Of a stretch of 64,000 nt of DNA, positions 26,475 to 35,349 are shown piece after piece (the stretch's first letter is position 1; each line of letters begins with the position of its first letter). The DNA lies in the NCBI RefSeq assembly GCF_025465995.1, contig NZ_JANLNY010000006.1:372001-436000 (forward strand). The letters run 5' to 3'. Below the pieces are notes generated by a model. The model did no database searches, was not told where the DNA came from, and saw nothing but the letters and a program-made list of their open reading frames with translations. The translations under genes and the position numbers were made by a program. This DNA is from Pseudomonas sp. 5P_3.1_Bac2. GTDB taxonomy: Bacteria > Pseudomonadota > Gammaproteobacteria > Pseudomonadales > Pseudomonadaceae.

Positions 26475-29111
26475 TCAGCGTTTAACCAGGCCGCTGTAAC
26501 CGCCGGCGATCAATGCCGCAGTGTCAGCTAAGGCCACTAATGGATCAAGGCCGGCGGGCACGGCCATATAGCGTGGCTCCCAGTCCGGCATAAATTTATC
26601 TTTAAAACGACGTAGACCTTGGAAGTTGTAAAACTGCTCCCCACGTTGATACAGCAGTGAGCCCAAGCGCTGGGTGAAAGGCGCGCCACGGCGCAGTTGC
26701 AGACCGGCCAAGGGCACCATGCCGAGGCTGAAGCGCTCATGGCCGCTGTCTTTAAAGTGCAGCAGCAGGTTGAGCATCAGAAATTCCATGGTCAGCTTCG
26801 GTGCATCCGGGTGGACGCGCATCAGGTCGAGGCTGGCCAGTTCCTTGCTGGAGGTCTCCAGCAGGTTGGCGAAGGCCACCGGCGCGCCGTTGAAGTTGAT
26901 CACGGCGATGCGAAAGTGCTGCAGGTACTTGGTGTCAAAGCGGCCGAGGGAGAAGCCTTTCTCACGCACGTTTTTACCCAGCATCCAGGCGCTGGAAATG
27001 GCCTCCAGGGCATCTAATGGGGCCTGGCCAGCTGGGTAAATATGCAGCTGCAAGCCATCACGCTGGCCACGGCTGAGGGTGTAGCGCAGATCCTTCATGG
27101 CCTTGCTCTTTTGCTCAAGGTCAAAGCTGAGCAGGTTGACCCGCGCCTCTTCACCGAGCTTGAGCGCCGTGAGGCCGATGTCCATGTAATAGGGCAGGTT
27201 CTCGGCACGCACCTGATAAAACACCGGGCGCGCATGCTGCAAATCGCAAAGGTCGCGGAATTGCCAGATCAGCTCGGCACGGCATTGGGGCGGGCCGATG
27301 GGGTCGAACAAGGCGATCAGGCTGCGGCCATGGCGGGCAAACATCAAAAAGCCATCGCCGGCAGGGTTAAACAACAAGGCCTTATCGCTGGTCAGCACCA
27401 AGCCGCCATCGGGTTGGTTGGAGGCTTTGACGATGTCGCGCGCTTGCTCCAGCTGCTCCTCGGTGACCGTTTCAATCACCATGGGGCTTGGTCGCAGCAG
27501 CCAGAGCAGCGCAATCAGGCTCAGTAGCACGCCACTGGCTAAGGCGGCGCGCAGGGTGCGTGGCGCGTCGGCGTCTACCGCAAATTGCCACAGCAGCTCA
27601 TGGCTGTAGGGCACGTCTTGGTAAGCGAAGAACATAAGCCACAACGAGGCGGCCAATGCCCCGGCGCTGGCGACTAAGTTACTTAAGGACAAGGGGGTGG
27701 CGAGCAAGCGGCTCGGCCGATAAAACGCGTGGCGAAACAGCAGCAGCAAGCCGGCCGTAAGCAGCAGTAAGCTGGCTTCTTCCCAGTCGAAGCCCTTGAG
27801 GATCGACAGGCCGGCGCCGCCAATCAGCAGGCAGATGGTCAGCATCCAGGCGGCGGATAAGCGCCGGTGCAGGCCGTGGGCGAGCAGCAGGCACAGCACA
27901 CCGACCAGACTGGCGGCCAAGTGCGAGGCATCGATCAGGCGATGGGGCACTAGGAAGCTTAAGTACTCCAGGCGGGTATCCGAGGCGGGTGTGGCGCCGG
28001 AGAACAGCAGCACCACCCCGGAGAGAAACACCATGGTGGCGAGAATCGGCGCCGCCAGGCCAGAGGTAAACCGCACGGCCTGGCGGCCGGCGGGCAGCCA
28101 GCGCCCGGCCTCGTTGGCCAGCAGCAGGATACAAGCCAGGAGCAAGGGCAGGCCGATGTAGATCAGGCGATACAGCAGCAGTGCCGCGGCCAGGGGCGCA
28201 GCCCCCAGCTGATTGGCAAAGGCCGCCAGCAGCACGGCTTCAAACACCCCGACGCCGCCGGGAATATGGCTGAGTACGCCCGCGGCCAAGGCTAACAGGT
28301 AAACCAGAATGAAGGCCGTGAATGGCGGCGCCTCAGGCAGCAGCAGATACAGCACCGCCGCCGCAGCGCTGACATCGAGCAGGGTAATCAGCAGTTGCAA
28401 GGCGCTCAGGCGTAACCCTGGCAGGCGCACGCGGCGCTTGCCTAAGCGGATCAATACACTGCCTAGAGTCTGGGTTTGCAGGTCGCGACGTTTAGCCAAA
28501 AGCACCAAGATTGCCGCGCTGGCGAGTAACACGGCGCTGGCGCTGAGCAGTACCAGGTTGGCAGATAAGTGCAGGGCTTGTGCGGCAGCGCTGGGGTTAA
28601 GCAGGGCGGCCAGGGCGGCCAGCGGAGGCAGTGCGCAACCTAGCGCCAGGCTGGCAAATAAAGTGATGCGGGCAATATCGGCGTTACTGACTTTCTCTCT
28701 GCTATATAGGCGATAGCGCACCGAGCCGCCGGTGAACAAGGCAAAGCCAATTGCGTTGCCAATGGCCGAGGCGCAGAAGTTGGCCATGGCCATGCCGCGC
28801 AGTGAGGGGCGCACCCCGGTGTAGCGGCACGCCGACCATTCGTAGCCCAGCAGGGCAATAAAGCTCAGTGCGGTCGCGCCGACACCGGCCAGCAAACGCC
28901 AGTCGGGGATCTCATGCAGCGCGCTGCGTAGGCTGTCCGGATCGAGTTCGCGGAGCAAATGCCAGCAGGCAAATAAGCCCAGGGCAAACAGCAGAGCGGT
29001 AATTAACAGGCTTAGGGGTTGGCGGTAAGCGCTTAGGCGCAGTAACCAGCGGGCTGGTTTGGACGCTTCGGTTGCCGAGGGGGAATCGACGGGGAGGGGG
29101 TTGCTGTGCAT
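26475..29111 (-). CDS. mprF: Bifunctional phosphatidylglycerol aminoacyltransferase/flippase MprF
   Basis: Large inner-membrane protein of 878 aa. The N-terminal two thirds are many membrane helices (flippase part); the C-terminal cytoplasmic domain (about 540-870) transfers an amino acid from tRNA to phosphatidylglycerol, with DUF2156-type phrases such as LFDPIGPPQCRAELIWQFR and KLTMEFLMLNLLLHF. The modified lipid lowers envelope charge and raises tolerance to cationic peptides and acid. I choose the ATG at 29111 (GAGG six bases upstream) over an ATG four codons earlier without a ribosome site. It is followed by virJ. Alanine is the likely substrate, as in P. aeruginosa. Confidence 0.94.
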   Translation of the reverse strand: MHSNPLPVDSPSATEASKPARWLLRLSAYRQPLSLLITALLFALGLFACWHLLRELDPDSLRSALHEIPDWRLLAGVGATALSFIALLGYEWSACRYTGVRPSLRGMAMANFCASAIGNAIGFALFTGGSVRYRLYSREKVSNADIARITLFASLALGCALPPLAALAALLNPSAAAQALHLSANLVLLSASAVLLASAAILVLLAKRRDLQTQTLGSVLIRLGKRRVRLPGLRLSALQLLITLLDVSAAAAVLYLLLPEAPPFTAFILVYLLALAAGVLSHIPGGVGVFEAVLLAAFANQLGAAPLAAALLLYRLIYIGLPLLLACILLLANEAGRWLPAGRQAVRFTSGLAAPILATMVFLSGVVLLFSGATPASDTRLEYLSFLVPHRLIDASHLAASLVGVLCLLLAHGLHRRLSAAWMLTICLLIGGAGLSILKGFDWEEASLLLLTAGLLLLFRHAFYRPSRLLATPLSLSNLVASAGALAASLWLMFFAYQDVPYSHELLWQFAVDADAPRTLRAALASGVLLSLIALLWLLRPSPMVIETVTEEQLEQARDIVKASNQPDGGLVLTSDKALLFNPAGDGFLMFARHGRSLIALFDPIGPPQCRAELIWQFRDLCDLQHARPVFYQVRAENLPYYMDIGLTALKLGEEARVNLLSFDLEQKSKAMKDLRYTLSRGQRDGLQLHIYPAGQAPLDALEAISSAWMLGKNVREKGFSLGRFDTKYLQHFRIAVINFNGAPVAFANLLETSSKELASLDLMRVHPDAPKLTMEFLMLNLLLHFKDSGHERFSLGMVPLAGLQLRRGAPFTQRLGSLLYQRGEQFYNFQGLRRFKDKFMPDWEPRYMAVPAGLDPLVALADTAALIAGGYSGLVKR

Positions 29112-29241
29112 CAAGCACCTCATGCTGAGTTGGCCACAGCATGTGGGGGCTCTGATGATCTTCCAAGTACCGGTCCGAGAAAGGCGACTAACGGTAGGCT
29201 GCTAGCGGTAAGGGCGCAGTGGATGAAATCGCGGCCATAAA

Positions 29242-29267
29242 AAAAGCCACTCAGTAGAGTGGCTTTT
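29242..29267 (-). terminator. Terminator of tRNA-fMet copy 1
   Basis: AAAAGCCACTC-agta-GAGTGGCTTTT lies six bases beyond the CCA end; on the minus strand the stem runs into a T tract of about seven. Confidence 0.9.
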
Positions 29268-29273
29268 GATATT

Positions 29274-29350
<77 letters not shown>

Positions 29351-29356
29351 CCGGCC

Positions 29357-29384
29357 ATTTTATACAGATACGCTCTGCTGTCAA
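29357..29384 (-). promoter_or_regulatory. Promoter of tRNA-fMet copy 1
   Basis: TTGACA (29384-29379), 16-base spacer, TAAAAT (29362-29357), then a GC-rich discriminator GGCCGGC. The layout is the same as for the other two copies and is typical of stringently controlled stable-RNA promoters. Confidence 0.88.
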
Positions 29385-29433
29385 TCGATTTCTGGTTTTT
29401 AATCAATAACTTAAATAATTAATTCGACCAAAC

Positions 29434-29465
29434 AAAAAAGGCCACTCGATTGAGTGGCCTTTTTT
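29434..29465 (-). terminator. Terminator of tRNA-fMet copy 2
   Basis: AAAAAAGGCCACTC-gatt-GAGTGGCCTTTTTT, a perfect 14-bp inverted repeat eight bases past the tRNA 3' end. Confidence 0.92.
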
Positions 29466-29472
29466 GAGTATC

Positions 29473-29549
<77 letters not shown>

Positions 29550-29555
29550 CCGGCC

Positions 29556-29583
29556 ATTCTATATAGATCCGCCTAGCTGTCAA
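29556..29583 (-). promoter_or_regulatory. Promoter of tRNA-fMet copy 2
   Basis: TTGACA (29583-29578), 16-base spacer, TAGAAT (29561-29556), then the GGCCGGC discriminator. Confidence 0.9.
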
Positions 29584-29732
29584 GATTTTTTAAGTAAATC
29601 ATTGGTTTAGTGGCGCAGGCTGGGCGCTGTAAAGGGTTTAGGAAGCATTTTGCTGCTGGGTCTTAAGTGTTTTTCACTATCTTTTCACGGGCAATCCACT
29701 ATGTTGGCACCAGTAAACAGGAGAAATCACGG

Positions 29733-29786
29733 ATGAAGACCCTTATGTTGCTGTGCGGACCCTGCCAGTTAGCAGGGGTGTTCTAG
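29733..29786 (+). CDS. Possible 17-residue leader peptide before the LTA-synthase-like gene
   Basis: A short frame MKTLMLLCGPCQLAGVF follows AGGAG by nine bases. A small hairpin (CCCTGC / GCAGGG, 29760-29777) lies within its 3' half. The region up to 29945 has no other gene. It could be a regulatory leader for the downstream gene or chance; no run of a single amino acid suggests classic attenuation. Confidence 0.25.
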   Translation: MKTLMLLCGPCQLAGVF

Positions 29787-29945
29787 TGTCACGGCGAAGC
29801 TAGCTCACGTTGTCTGCTTAGCGCTTAGCCGGTGCAAGCACTGCTCTGCTTATCTCTGGCAGGGTGAGGCACTAAAGGCGGCGGTGTGCAGTCTGTTAGA
29901 AGCTGAATTCGTTCATTCGAACCTCAACCCACTTTGAAGTCCTCT

Positions 29946-32027
29946 ATGCCTCACACTAGTCGTTTGGATTCTGCACCACCCCAGCGCGCTGCGGCGCCCT
30001 CGGTTAAATCTCACCTAGCCTTTGTCGCGCTCAGTAGCGTTTTAATGATGCTGCTGTTAAGTCTGCTGCGTCTGGCGTTGCTGCTCTATAACCGCGAGAT
30101 GATCCTCGACACGCCCTTAAGCGTGATCCTTGAGGGCTTCTTTAATGGTCTGCGCTTCGATTTACGCCTAATAGCTTATGTCAGTGCACCTTTATTACTG
30201 TGCCTGTTAAGTGTCAGGGCCATGGCTGCGCGCGGATTGATGCGCCTGTGGCTGGTGTTCGCTTCTTGCGTGATGATCCTGCTGGGCTGTATGGAGCTGG
30301 ACTTCTACCGAGAGTTTCACCAACGCTTAAACGGTCTGGTGTTCCAGTACGTTAAAGAAGATCCCAAAACCGTGCTGAGCATGATCTGGTACGGTTTCCC
30401 GGTGGTGCGTTATCTGCTTGCTTGGCTGGCCGGTACGGCATTGCTGTATTGGCTGTTCCTGCGTATTGATCGCCTGACCTGGCGGCCGCGCGCGAGCTCG
30501 TCGGCCGCGGTAGCGGTGAAAAACACGGCAGGTTTGCCGGTGCGTATGGTCGTGTTGCTGTGCTGCGTGGTGATAACGACTTTGGCCATCCGTGGCACTT
30601 TACGTCAGGGGCCGCCCATGCGTTGGGGGGATGCATACACCACCAACTCACTGTTTATTAACCAGTTGGGCGTCAATGGCACTCTGTCGCTGATTGAGGC
30701 GGCACGCAACCAGATGGGCGAAGACCGCGACAATATCTGGAAGAGCACCCTGCCTGCCGATCAAGCTCAGCAGCTTGTGCGTGACATGCTATTGACCCCG
30801 CAGGACACCTTGGTTGACGCTGACCAAGCGCCAGTGCGCCGCGACACCCTGCCAGATGCCGACAAAACCTTGCCGGCAGTGCGCAATGTGGTGGTCATTC
30901 TGATGGAAAGCTTCGCTGGTCACTCGGTGGGCATCATGGGTGGCAAGAGCGAGATCACCCCGTACTTTGATCAGTTGGCCCAAGAAGGTTTGCTGTTTAA
31001 GCGCTTCTTCTCCAATGGCACCCACACCCACCAGGGTATGTTTGCCACCATGGCGTGTTTCCCCAACATGCCAGGTTTTGAGTACCTGATGCAGACCCCG
31101 GAAGGGGCACACAAGCTCTCTGGCTTGCCGGCCGTGCTTAAGCCGCGCAATTTCGATGATGTCTACGTGTATAACGGCGACTTCGCCTGGGACAACCAGT
31201 CGGGCTTTTTCGGCAACCAAGGTATGACCACCTTTATTGGTCGTAATGACTTTGTCGATCCGGTGTTCTCTGACCCAACCTGGGGTGTCTCGGACCAGGA
31301 CATGTTTGACCGCGCTTTGCAGGAGCTCAAACAGCGCGATGGCAAGAAGCCGTTCTATGCCTTGCTGCAAACCCTGTCGAACCACACGCCATATGCCCTG
31401 CCGACGCCATTGCCGGTTGCAGCAGTGACCGATCGCGGTAGCTTGAACGAGCACTTAACCGCGATGCGCTACGCCGATTGGGCGCTGGGCCAGTTCTTTG
31501 CCAAGGCTAAGCAAGAGCCTTACTTCAAAGACACGTTGTTTGTGGTGGTGGGTGATCACGGCTTTGGTAATGAGCAGCAGATCACCGATATGGACTTGGG
31601 GCGCTTTAACGTGCCGCTGCTGCTGATTGCCCCGGGCATTCAGGATAAGTTCGGCGCCGACAGCCAGGTGGTCGGTACCCAAGTGGATATCGTGCCAACC
31701 ATCATGGGCCGCTTGGGCGGTGAGTACCGGCAGCAGTGCTGGGGCCGTGATTTGCTGAACTTGGCGGAGGGCGATCAAGGCTTCGGCATCATCAAGCCAT
31801 CGGGCAGTGATCAAACCGTTGCTCTGATTCATGGCGGCGAGTTGATCGTGCAGCCTAAGGACATGCCGGCCAAGGCCTGGGGCTATCAGTTGGGCAGCGA
31901 TCCGAAAGGCTGGCCGCTGGAGTTCAATGAAGCAGGCCAGCAGTTCAAGCTGAAGCTGGATGCTTACATCCAGACCGCGACGCAAAGCCTGATCAATAAC
32001 ACCGCCGGCACCCATCCGGTGGAGTGA
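29946..32027 (+). CDS. LTA synthase-like membrane sulfatase-family phosphotransferase
   Basis: Inner-membrane protein of 693 aa with about five N-terminal helices (30-185) and a large periplasmic sulfatase-fold domain of the LtaS/OpgB type. Metal and catalytic motifs are visible: VVVILMESFAGHSVG near 315-328, NGTHTHQG near 356-363 with the probable catalytic threonine, and VVGDHGFGNEQQ near 533-545. Gram-negative members transfer phosphoglycerol or phosphoethanolamine to envelope glycans or lipids (family knowledge). I use the ATG at 29946 rather than a TTG four codons earlier. It is framed by tRNA-fMet genes on the opposite strand, an unusual setting. The exact substrate is not known. Confidence 0.88.
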   Translation: MPHTSRLDSAPPQRAAAPSVKSHLAFVALSSVLMMLLLSLLRLALLLYNREMILDTPLSVILEGFFNGLRFDLRLIAYVSAPLLLCLLSVRAMAARGLMRLWLVFASCVMILLGCMELDFYREFHQRLNGLVFQYVKEDPKTVLSMIWYGFPVVRYLLAWLAGTALLYWLFLRIDRLTWRPRASSSAAVAVKNTAGLPVRMVVLLCCVVITTLAIRGTLRQGPPMRWGDAYTTNSLFINQLGVNGTLSLIEAARNQMGEDRDNIWKSTLPADQAQQLVRDMLLTPQDTLVDADQAPVRRDTLPDADKTLPAVRNVVVILMESFAGHSVGIMGGKSEITPYFDQLAQEGLLFKRFFSNGTHTHQGMFATMACFPNMPGFEYLMQTPEGAHKLSGLPAVLKPRNFDDVYVYNGDFAWDNQSGFFGNQGMTTFIGRNDFVDPVFSDPTWGVSDQDMFDRALQELKQRDGKKPFYALLQTLSNHTPYALPTPLPVAAVTDRGSLNEHLTAMRYADWALGQFFAKAKQEPYFKDTLFVVVGDHGFGNEQQITDMDLGRFNVPLLLIAPGIQDKFGADSQVVGTQVDIVPTIMGRLGGEYRQQCWGRDLLNLAEGDQGFGIIKPSGSDQTVALIHGGELIVQPKDMPAKAWGYQLGSDPKGWPLEFNEAGQQFKLKLDAYIQTATQSLINNTAGTHPVE

Positions 32028-32033
32028 TCGCAA

Positions 32034-32065
32034 GGCACTGGCCAGCCTTCGGGTTGGCCAGTGCC
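32034..32065 (+). terminator. Terminator-like hairpin after the LTA-synthase-like gene
   Basis: GGCACTGGCCA / TGGCCAGTGCC, 11 bp, with inner pairs around TTCG. It starts seven bases after the stop. A T tract is missing, so it may act as a barrier to 3' decay or a weak terminator. Confidence 0.65.
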
Positions 32066-32116
32066 GGCTAAGGTCTTGGGGTAGGGCGCAGGCTAGATAA
32101 AAACTGCGCCCATAAA

Positions 32117-32142
32117 AAAAGCCACTCTATTGAGTGGCTTTT
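32117..32142 (-). terminator. Terminator of tRNA-fMet copy 3
   Basis: AAAAGCCACTC-tatt-GAGTGGCTTTT with a longer T tract on the minus strand; nearly the same as the terminator of copy 1. Confidence 0.9.
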
Positions 32143-32148
32143 GATATT

Positions 32149-32225
<77 letters not shown>

Positions 32226-32231
32226 CCGGCC

Positions 32232-32259
32232 ATTCTATACAGATAGCTCTTCGTGTCAA
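32232..32259 (-). promoter_or_regulatory. Promoter of tRNA-fMet copy 3
   Basis: TTGACA (32259-32254), 16-base spacer, TAGAAT (32237-32232), GGCCGGC discriminator. The stretch 32260-32514 between it and dinB shows no further gene and no LexA box. Confidence 0.9.
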
Positions 32260-32514
32260 CTTAAATTTACCCATAATTCTTTTTTATTCAGAAGCTTAGC
32301 GCTATACCTTGGGCCTTTAAGGGTACTTTTGGCGTAGCCGCTAAGGCTGTGGATGCGCTAGAGTCGCGCTGCCTCGCCAGCGGCGGGGCCTTCTTCCGCT
32401 CAGGATTCAGTTGATTGTCATGCTCATGTTCCCGTCGCCTTATGTCGCTCCGTCTGCTGCAGCTTTCTGGCACAGTGCTGTGGCCAGCGGCCTGCTTGCT
32501 TAGGAGCAGCGGCG

Positions 32515-33576
32515 ATGAACATGCGCAAAATTATTCATGTTGACTGCGACTGCTTTTACGCTGCCCTGGAGATGCGTGATGACCCGAGCCTCGCCAGCAA
32601 ACCGCTGGCGGTCGGTGGTTCGGCTGAGCGCCGCGGGGTGATTGCCACCTGTAACTACGAGGCGCGGGCCTATGGCGTGCGTTCGGCGATGGCTTCGGCG
32701 CAGGCGCTGAAGTTGTGCCCGGACTTGGTCATCGTCAAACCACGGATGGATGTGTACAAGGCGGTGTCGCAGGAAATCCACGGCATTTTTCGTGATTACA
32801 CCGAGTTGATCGAGCCGCTATCGCTGGATGAAGCCTACTTGGATGTCAGCGCCAGTACGCACTTTGCCGGCAGCGCCACGCGCATCGCGCAGGAGATTCG
32901 TCGGCGCGTCTCACAGCAGTTGCATATCACCGTGTCCGCCGGGGTGGCGCCGAATAAGTTTCTGGCCAAGATCGCCAGTGACTGGAAGAAGCCCGACGGT
33001 TTATTTGTGATTACCCCGGCGCAGGTGGCTGACTTTGTCGCTGAACTGCCCGTGAGCAAATTGCATGGGGTGGGTAAGGTCACCGCGCAGCGACTTGCAC
33101 GGCATGGCATTCGCACCTGTGGCGATCTCCGCCAATGGCAGAAGCTGGCCTTGGTCAAAGAATTCGGCAGTTTCGGCGAGCGCTTGTGGGGCTTGGCCCA
33201 GGGCATTGATGAGCGGCCGGTGCAAAACGATAGCCGGCGGCAGTCCGTGAGCGTGGAGAACACCTTCGAGCAAGATTTACCGGACTTGCCCAGTTGCCTC
33301 GCGCAACTGCCTGGATTACTGGAGGAGCTGACGCGGCGTTTGGCGCGGCTAGATCCGAGCTACCGGGCCGGCAAGCCGTTTGTGAAGGTCAAGTTCCATG
33401 ACTTTACCCAGACCACCTTGGAGCAGCACGGCGCGGGCCGTGATCTGGACAGTTACCAGCGGTTGCTCAGCGCGGCGTATGCCCGTGGCAACAAAGCGGT
33501 GCGTTTGCTCGGCGTAGGGGTGCGCTTGCATGACTTGCGTGGCCAGCATGAACAGCTGGAGCTGTTTAGCCACTAA
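32515..33576 (+). CDS. dinB: DNA polymerase IV
   Basis: Y-family translesion polymerase of 353 aa. The catalytic residues can be read as Asp10 (HVDCDCFYA) and Asp105-Glu106 (SLDEAYLD). The helix-hairpin region KLHGVGKVTAQRLARHGI is near 180-200 and the little-finger domain is in the C-terminal third. The ATG at 32515 has AGGAG eight bases upstream. I found no LexA operator in the 5' region, although dinB is often part of the SOS response; control may differ here. It is convergent with rhlB and shares its terminator. Confidence 0.96.
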   Translation: MNMRKIIHVDCDCFYAALEMRDDPSLASKPLAVGGSAERRGVIATCNYEARAYGVRSAMASAQALKLCPDLVIVKPRMDVYKAVSQEIHGIFRDYTELIEPLSLDEAYLDVSASTHFAGSATRIAQEIRRRVSQQLHITVSAGVAPNKFLAKIASDWKKPDGLFVITPAQVADFVAELPVSKLHGVGKVTAQRLARHGIRTCGDLRQWQKLALVKEFGSFGERLWGLAQGIDERPVQNDSRRQSVSVENTFEQDLPDLPSCLAQLPGLLEELTRRLARLDPSYRAGKPFVKVKFHDFTQTTLEQHGAGRDLDSYQRLLSAAYARGNKAVRLLGVGVRLHDLRGQHEQLELFSH

Positions 33577-33599
33577 ACCTGGCGCTAAACCGAGACGAA

Positions 33600-33629
33600 A
33601 AAAAACGAAGCGCTGAGGCTTCGTTTTTT
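33600..33629. terminator. Bidirectional terminator between dinB and rhlB
   Basis: AAAAAACGAAGC / GCTTCGTTTTTT around a six-base loop, perfect over 12 bp. Confidence 0.93.
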
Positions 33630-33645
33630 CTGCAGCAAGCGTTGC

Positions 33646-35094
33646 TTAGTGCGAGCGCGGCACGGCTTTAAGCAACTCATCCGGGGGCATTTCGCAGGCG
33701 ATTTTACGTCCCAGCAAGGCTTCGATGGCGGGCAGGGCGTAAGCGTCGTCTTCACCGGCAAAGCTGATCGAGGTGCCGTTGGTGCCAGCGCGGCCGGTAC
33801 GGCCAATACGGTGCACGTAGTCGTCTGGGGTTTCGGGCAGAGTGAAGTTGATCACGTGGCTGATGCCGTCGACGTGGATACCCCGACCGGCTACGTCAGT
33901 GGCCACGAGTACGCGAATCTTGCCTTCGCGGAAGCCTTCCAACACTTTGATCCGTTTGTGCTGCGGCACGTCGCCGGACATCTGCGCGGCGCTGACGCCG
34001 TCGCGGGTCAGGCGTTCTTCGATACGCCGCACTTCGTCTTTGCGGTTGGCGAAGACCATCACCCGCGTCCAGTCGTTCTGGGTGATCAGGTTATACAGCA
34101 GCTTGTATTTGTCGCTGCCGGCCACGGCGTAGACGTGCTGTTCAACGGTGTCGCTGGCCACGCTTTCCGGTTCGATTTCGACGATGGCCGGGTCCGTGGT
34201 CCACTGCTTGGCCAGGTTCATCACGTCTTCGGTGAAGGTGGCGGAGAACAGCAGCGTCTGCCGCTCGCCCTTCATCGGGGTCTGGCGGATGATCTGGCGC
34301 ACTTGCGGGATAAAGCCCATGTCGAGCATGCGGTCGGCTTCGTCCAGCACCATCACTTCGACCATGTCCAGGTGCACTTCGCCGCGCTGGTTAAAGTCGA
34401 GCAGGCGCCCTGGGGTGGCCACCAGAATGTCGCAGTAGCGCGATTCCAATTGCTTGAGCTGTTTATCGAAGTCCATGCCGCCGACAAAGCTCATTACGTT
34501 GAGGTCGCTGTACTTGGTCAGCGCCGCAGCGTCTTTAGCGATCTGCACCACCAGCTCACGGGTGGGGGCGATGATCAGCGCGCGCGGTTCGCCCATATAG
34601 CGCTCTTTCGGCGGTGGCGTTTGCTGCAGCTGAGTGATGATCGAAATCAGGAACGCGGCGGTTTTACCGGTGCCGGTTTGCGCCCGGCCAATGGCATCGC
34701 GGCCACTTAAGGTAAAGCCCAGCACCTGCGCCTGGATCGGCGTGCAGTAAGGGAAACCGAGGTCATGAATGGCATGCATCAGCTCCGCTGAGAGCTTGAA
34801 GTCATGGAAACGGGTCTTGCCTTCGGCAGGCTCCACCACGAAGTCGGCCAACTGCCAGTTATCGACTGGTTTGGCAGGGCGTTCGCGGCGCGCTTTGACC
34901 GGCTTGTCCTGAGCGGGCGCAGACTTGGCCACGCTGTCAGTGGCGCGGGCTTTGCTGTGCTGCACAGGTTTTGCCACTGGGGTTGCGGACTGCGGCTTGG
35001 CCGCTGGCGTCACGGGCGCTGGAGTTGCAGAGGCGGTGGGCTGGTGGCCCTCGGCTTTACCGAAGATTTTCTTAAGTGCTTTGAGCACGGCCAT
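33646..35094 (-). CDS. rhlB: DEAD-box ATP-dependent RNA helicase, RhlB type
   Basis: RNA helicase of 482 aa. A variable Ala/Pro/Lys-rich tail (1-95) precedes the two RecA-like domains: Q motif with [10 protein letters not shown], motif [16 protein letters not shown] box [15 protein letters not shown] in LLFSATF and [10 protein letters not shown]. RhlB usually works with RNase E in RNA decay; the long basic N-terminal tail is typical of the Pseudomonas form. RhlE or another DEAD helicase is the alternative. The 255 bases upstream to the ligand gene hold no convincing gene. Confidence 0.88.
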   Translation of the reverse strand: MAVLKALKKIFGKAEGHQPTASATPAPVTPAAKPQSATPVAKPVQHSKARATDSVAKSAPAQDKPVKARRERPAKPVDNWQLADFVVEPAEGKTRFHDFKLSAELMHAIHDLGFPYCTPIQAQVLGFTLSGRDAIGRAQTGTGKTAAFLISIITQLQQTPPPKERYMGEPRALIIAPTRELVVQIAKDAAALTKYSDLNVMSFVGGMDFDKQLKQLESRYCDILVATPGRLLDFNQRGEVHLDMVEVMVLDEADRMLDMGFIPQVRQIIRQTPMKGERQTLLFSATFTEDVMNLAKQWTTDPAIVEIEPESVASDTVEQHVYAVAGSDKYKLLYNLITQNDWTRVMVFANRKDEVRRIEERLTRDGVSAAQMSGDVPQHKRIKVLEGFREGKIRVLVATDVAGRGIHVDGISHVINFTLPETPDDYVHRIGRTGRAGTNGTSISFAGEDDAYALPAIEALLGRKIACEMPPDELLKAVPRSH

Positions 35095-35349
35095 CTCATC
35101 AATTGGTTAAGGAATGAACGGTCGCCAGTGTAATGCAAGAAGCCGGTGTGGCGAAGAGCCCGACCGGTTTGCCTTGTCTGGCGGCGCAGCTGAGGCCTGC
35201 AAGAGGCCTGAATGGCGCTCACCATAACAGGCCCACAGCGACTTTAGTTGTTCACGCATGCTTAGCAGCGTGGAATTAGTCGCAAAAGTAAAGATAGGTC
35301 GCACCTGCACAGCCTTGAGCCTCACCTCGATAAGACTCAAGGCCAGCGC

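Noticed and set aside
35107..35340. 77-codon minus-strand frame upstream of rhlB
   Set aside because: No ribosome site, no recognisable sequence; it lies where the rhlB 5' region should be.
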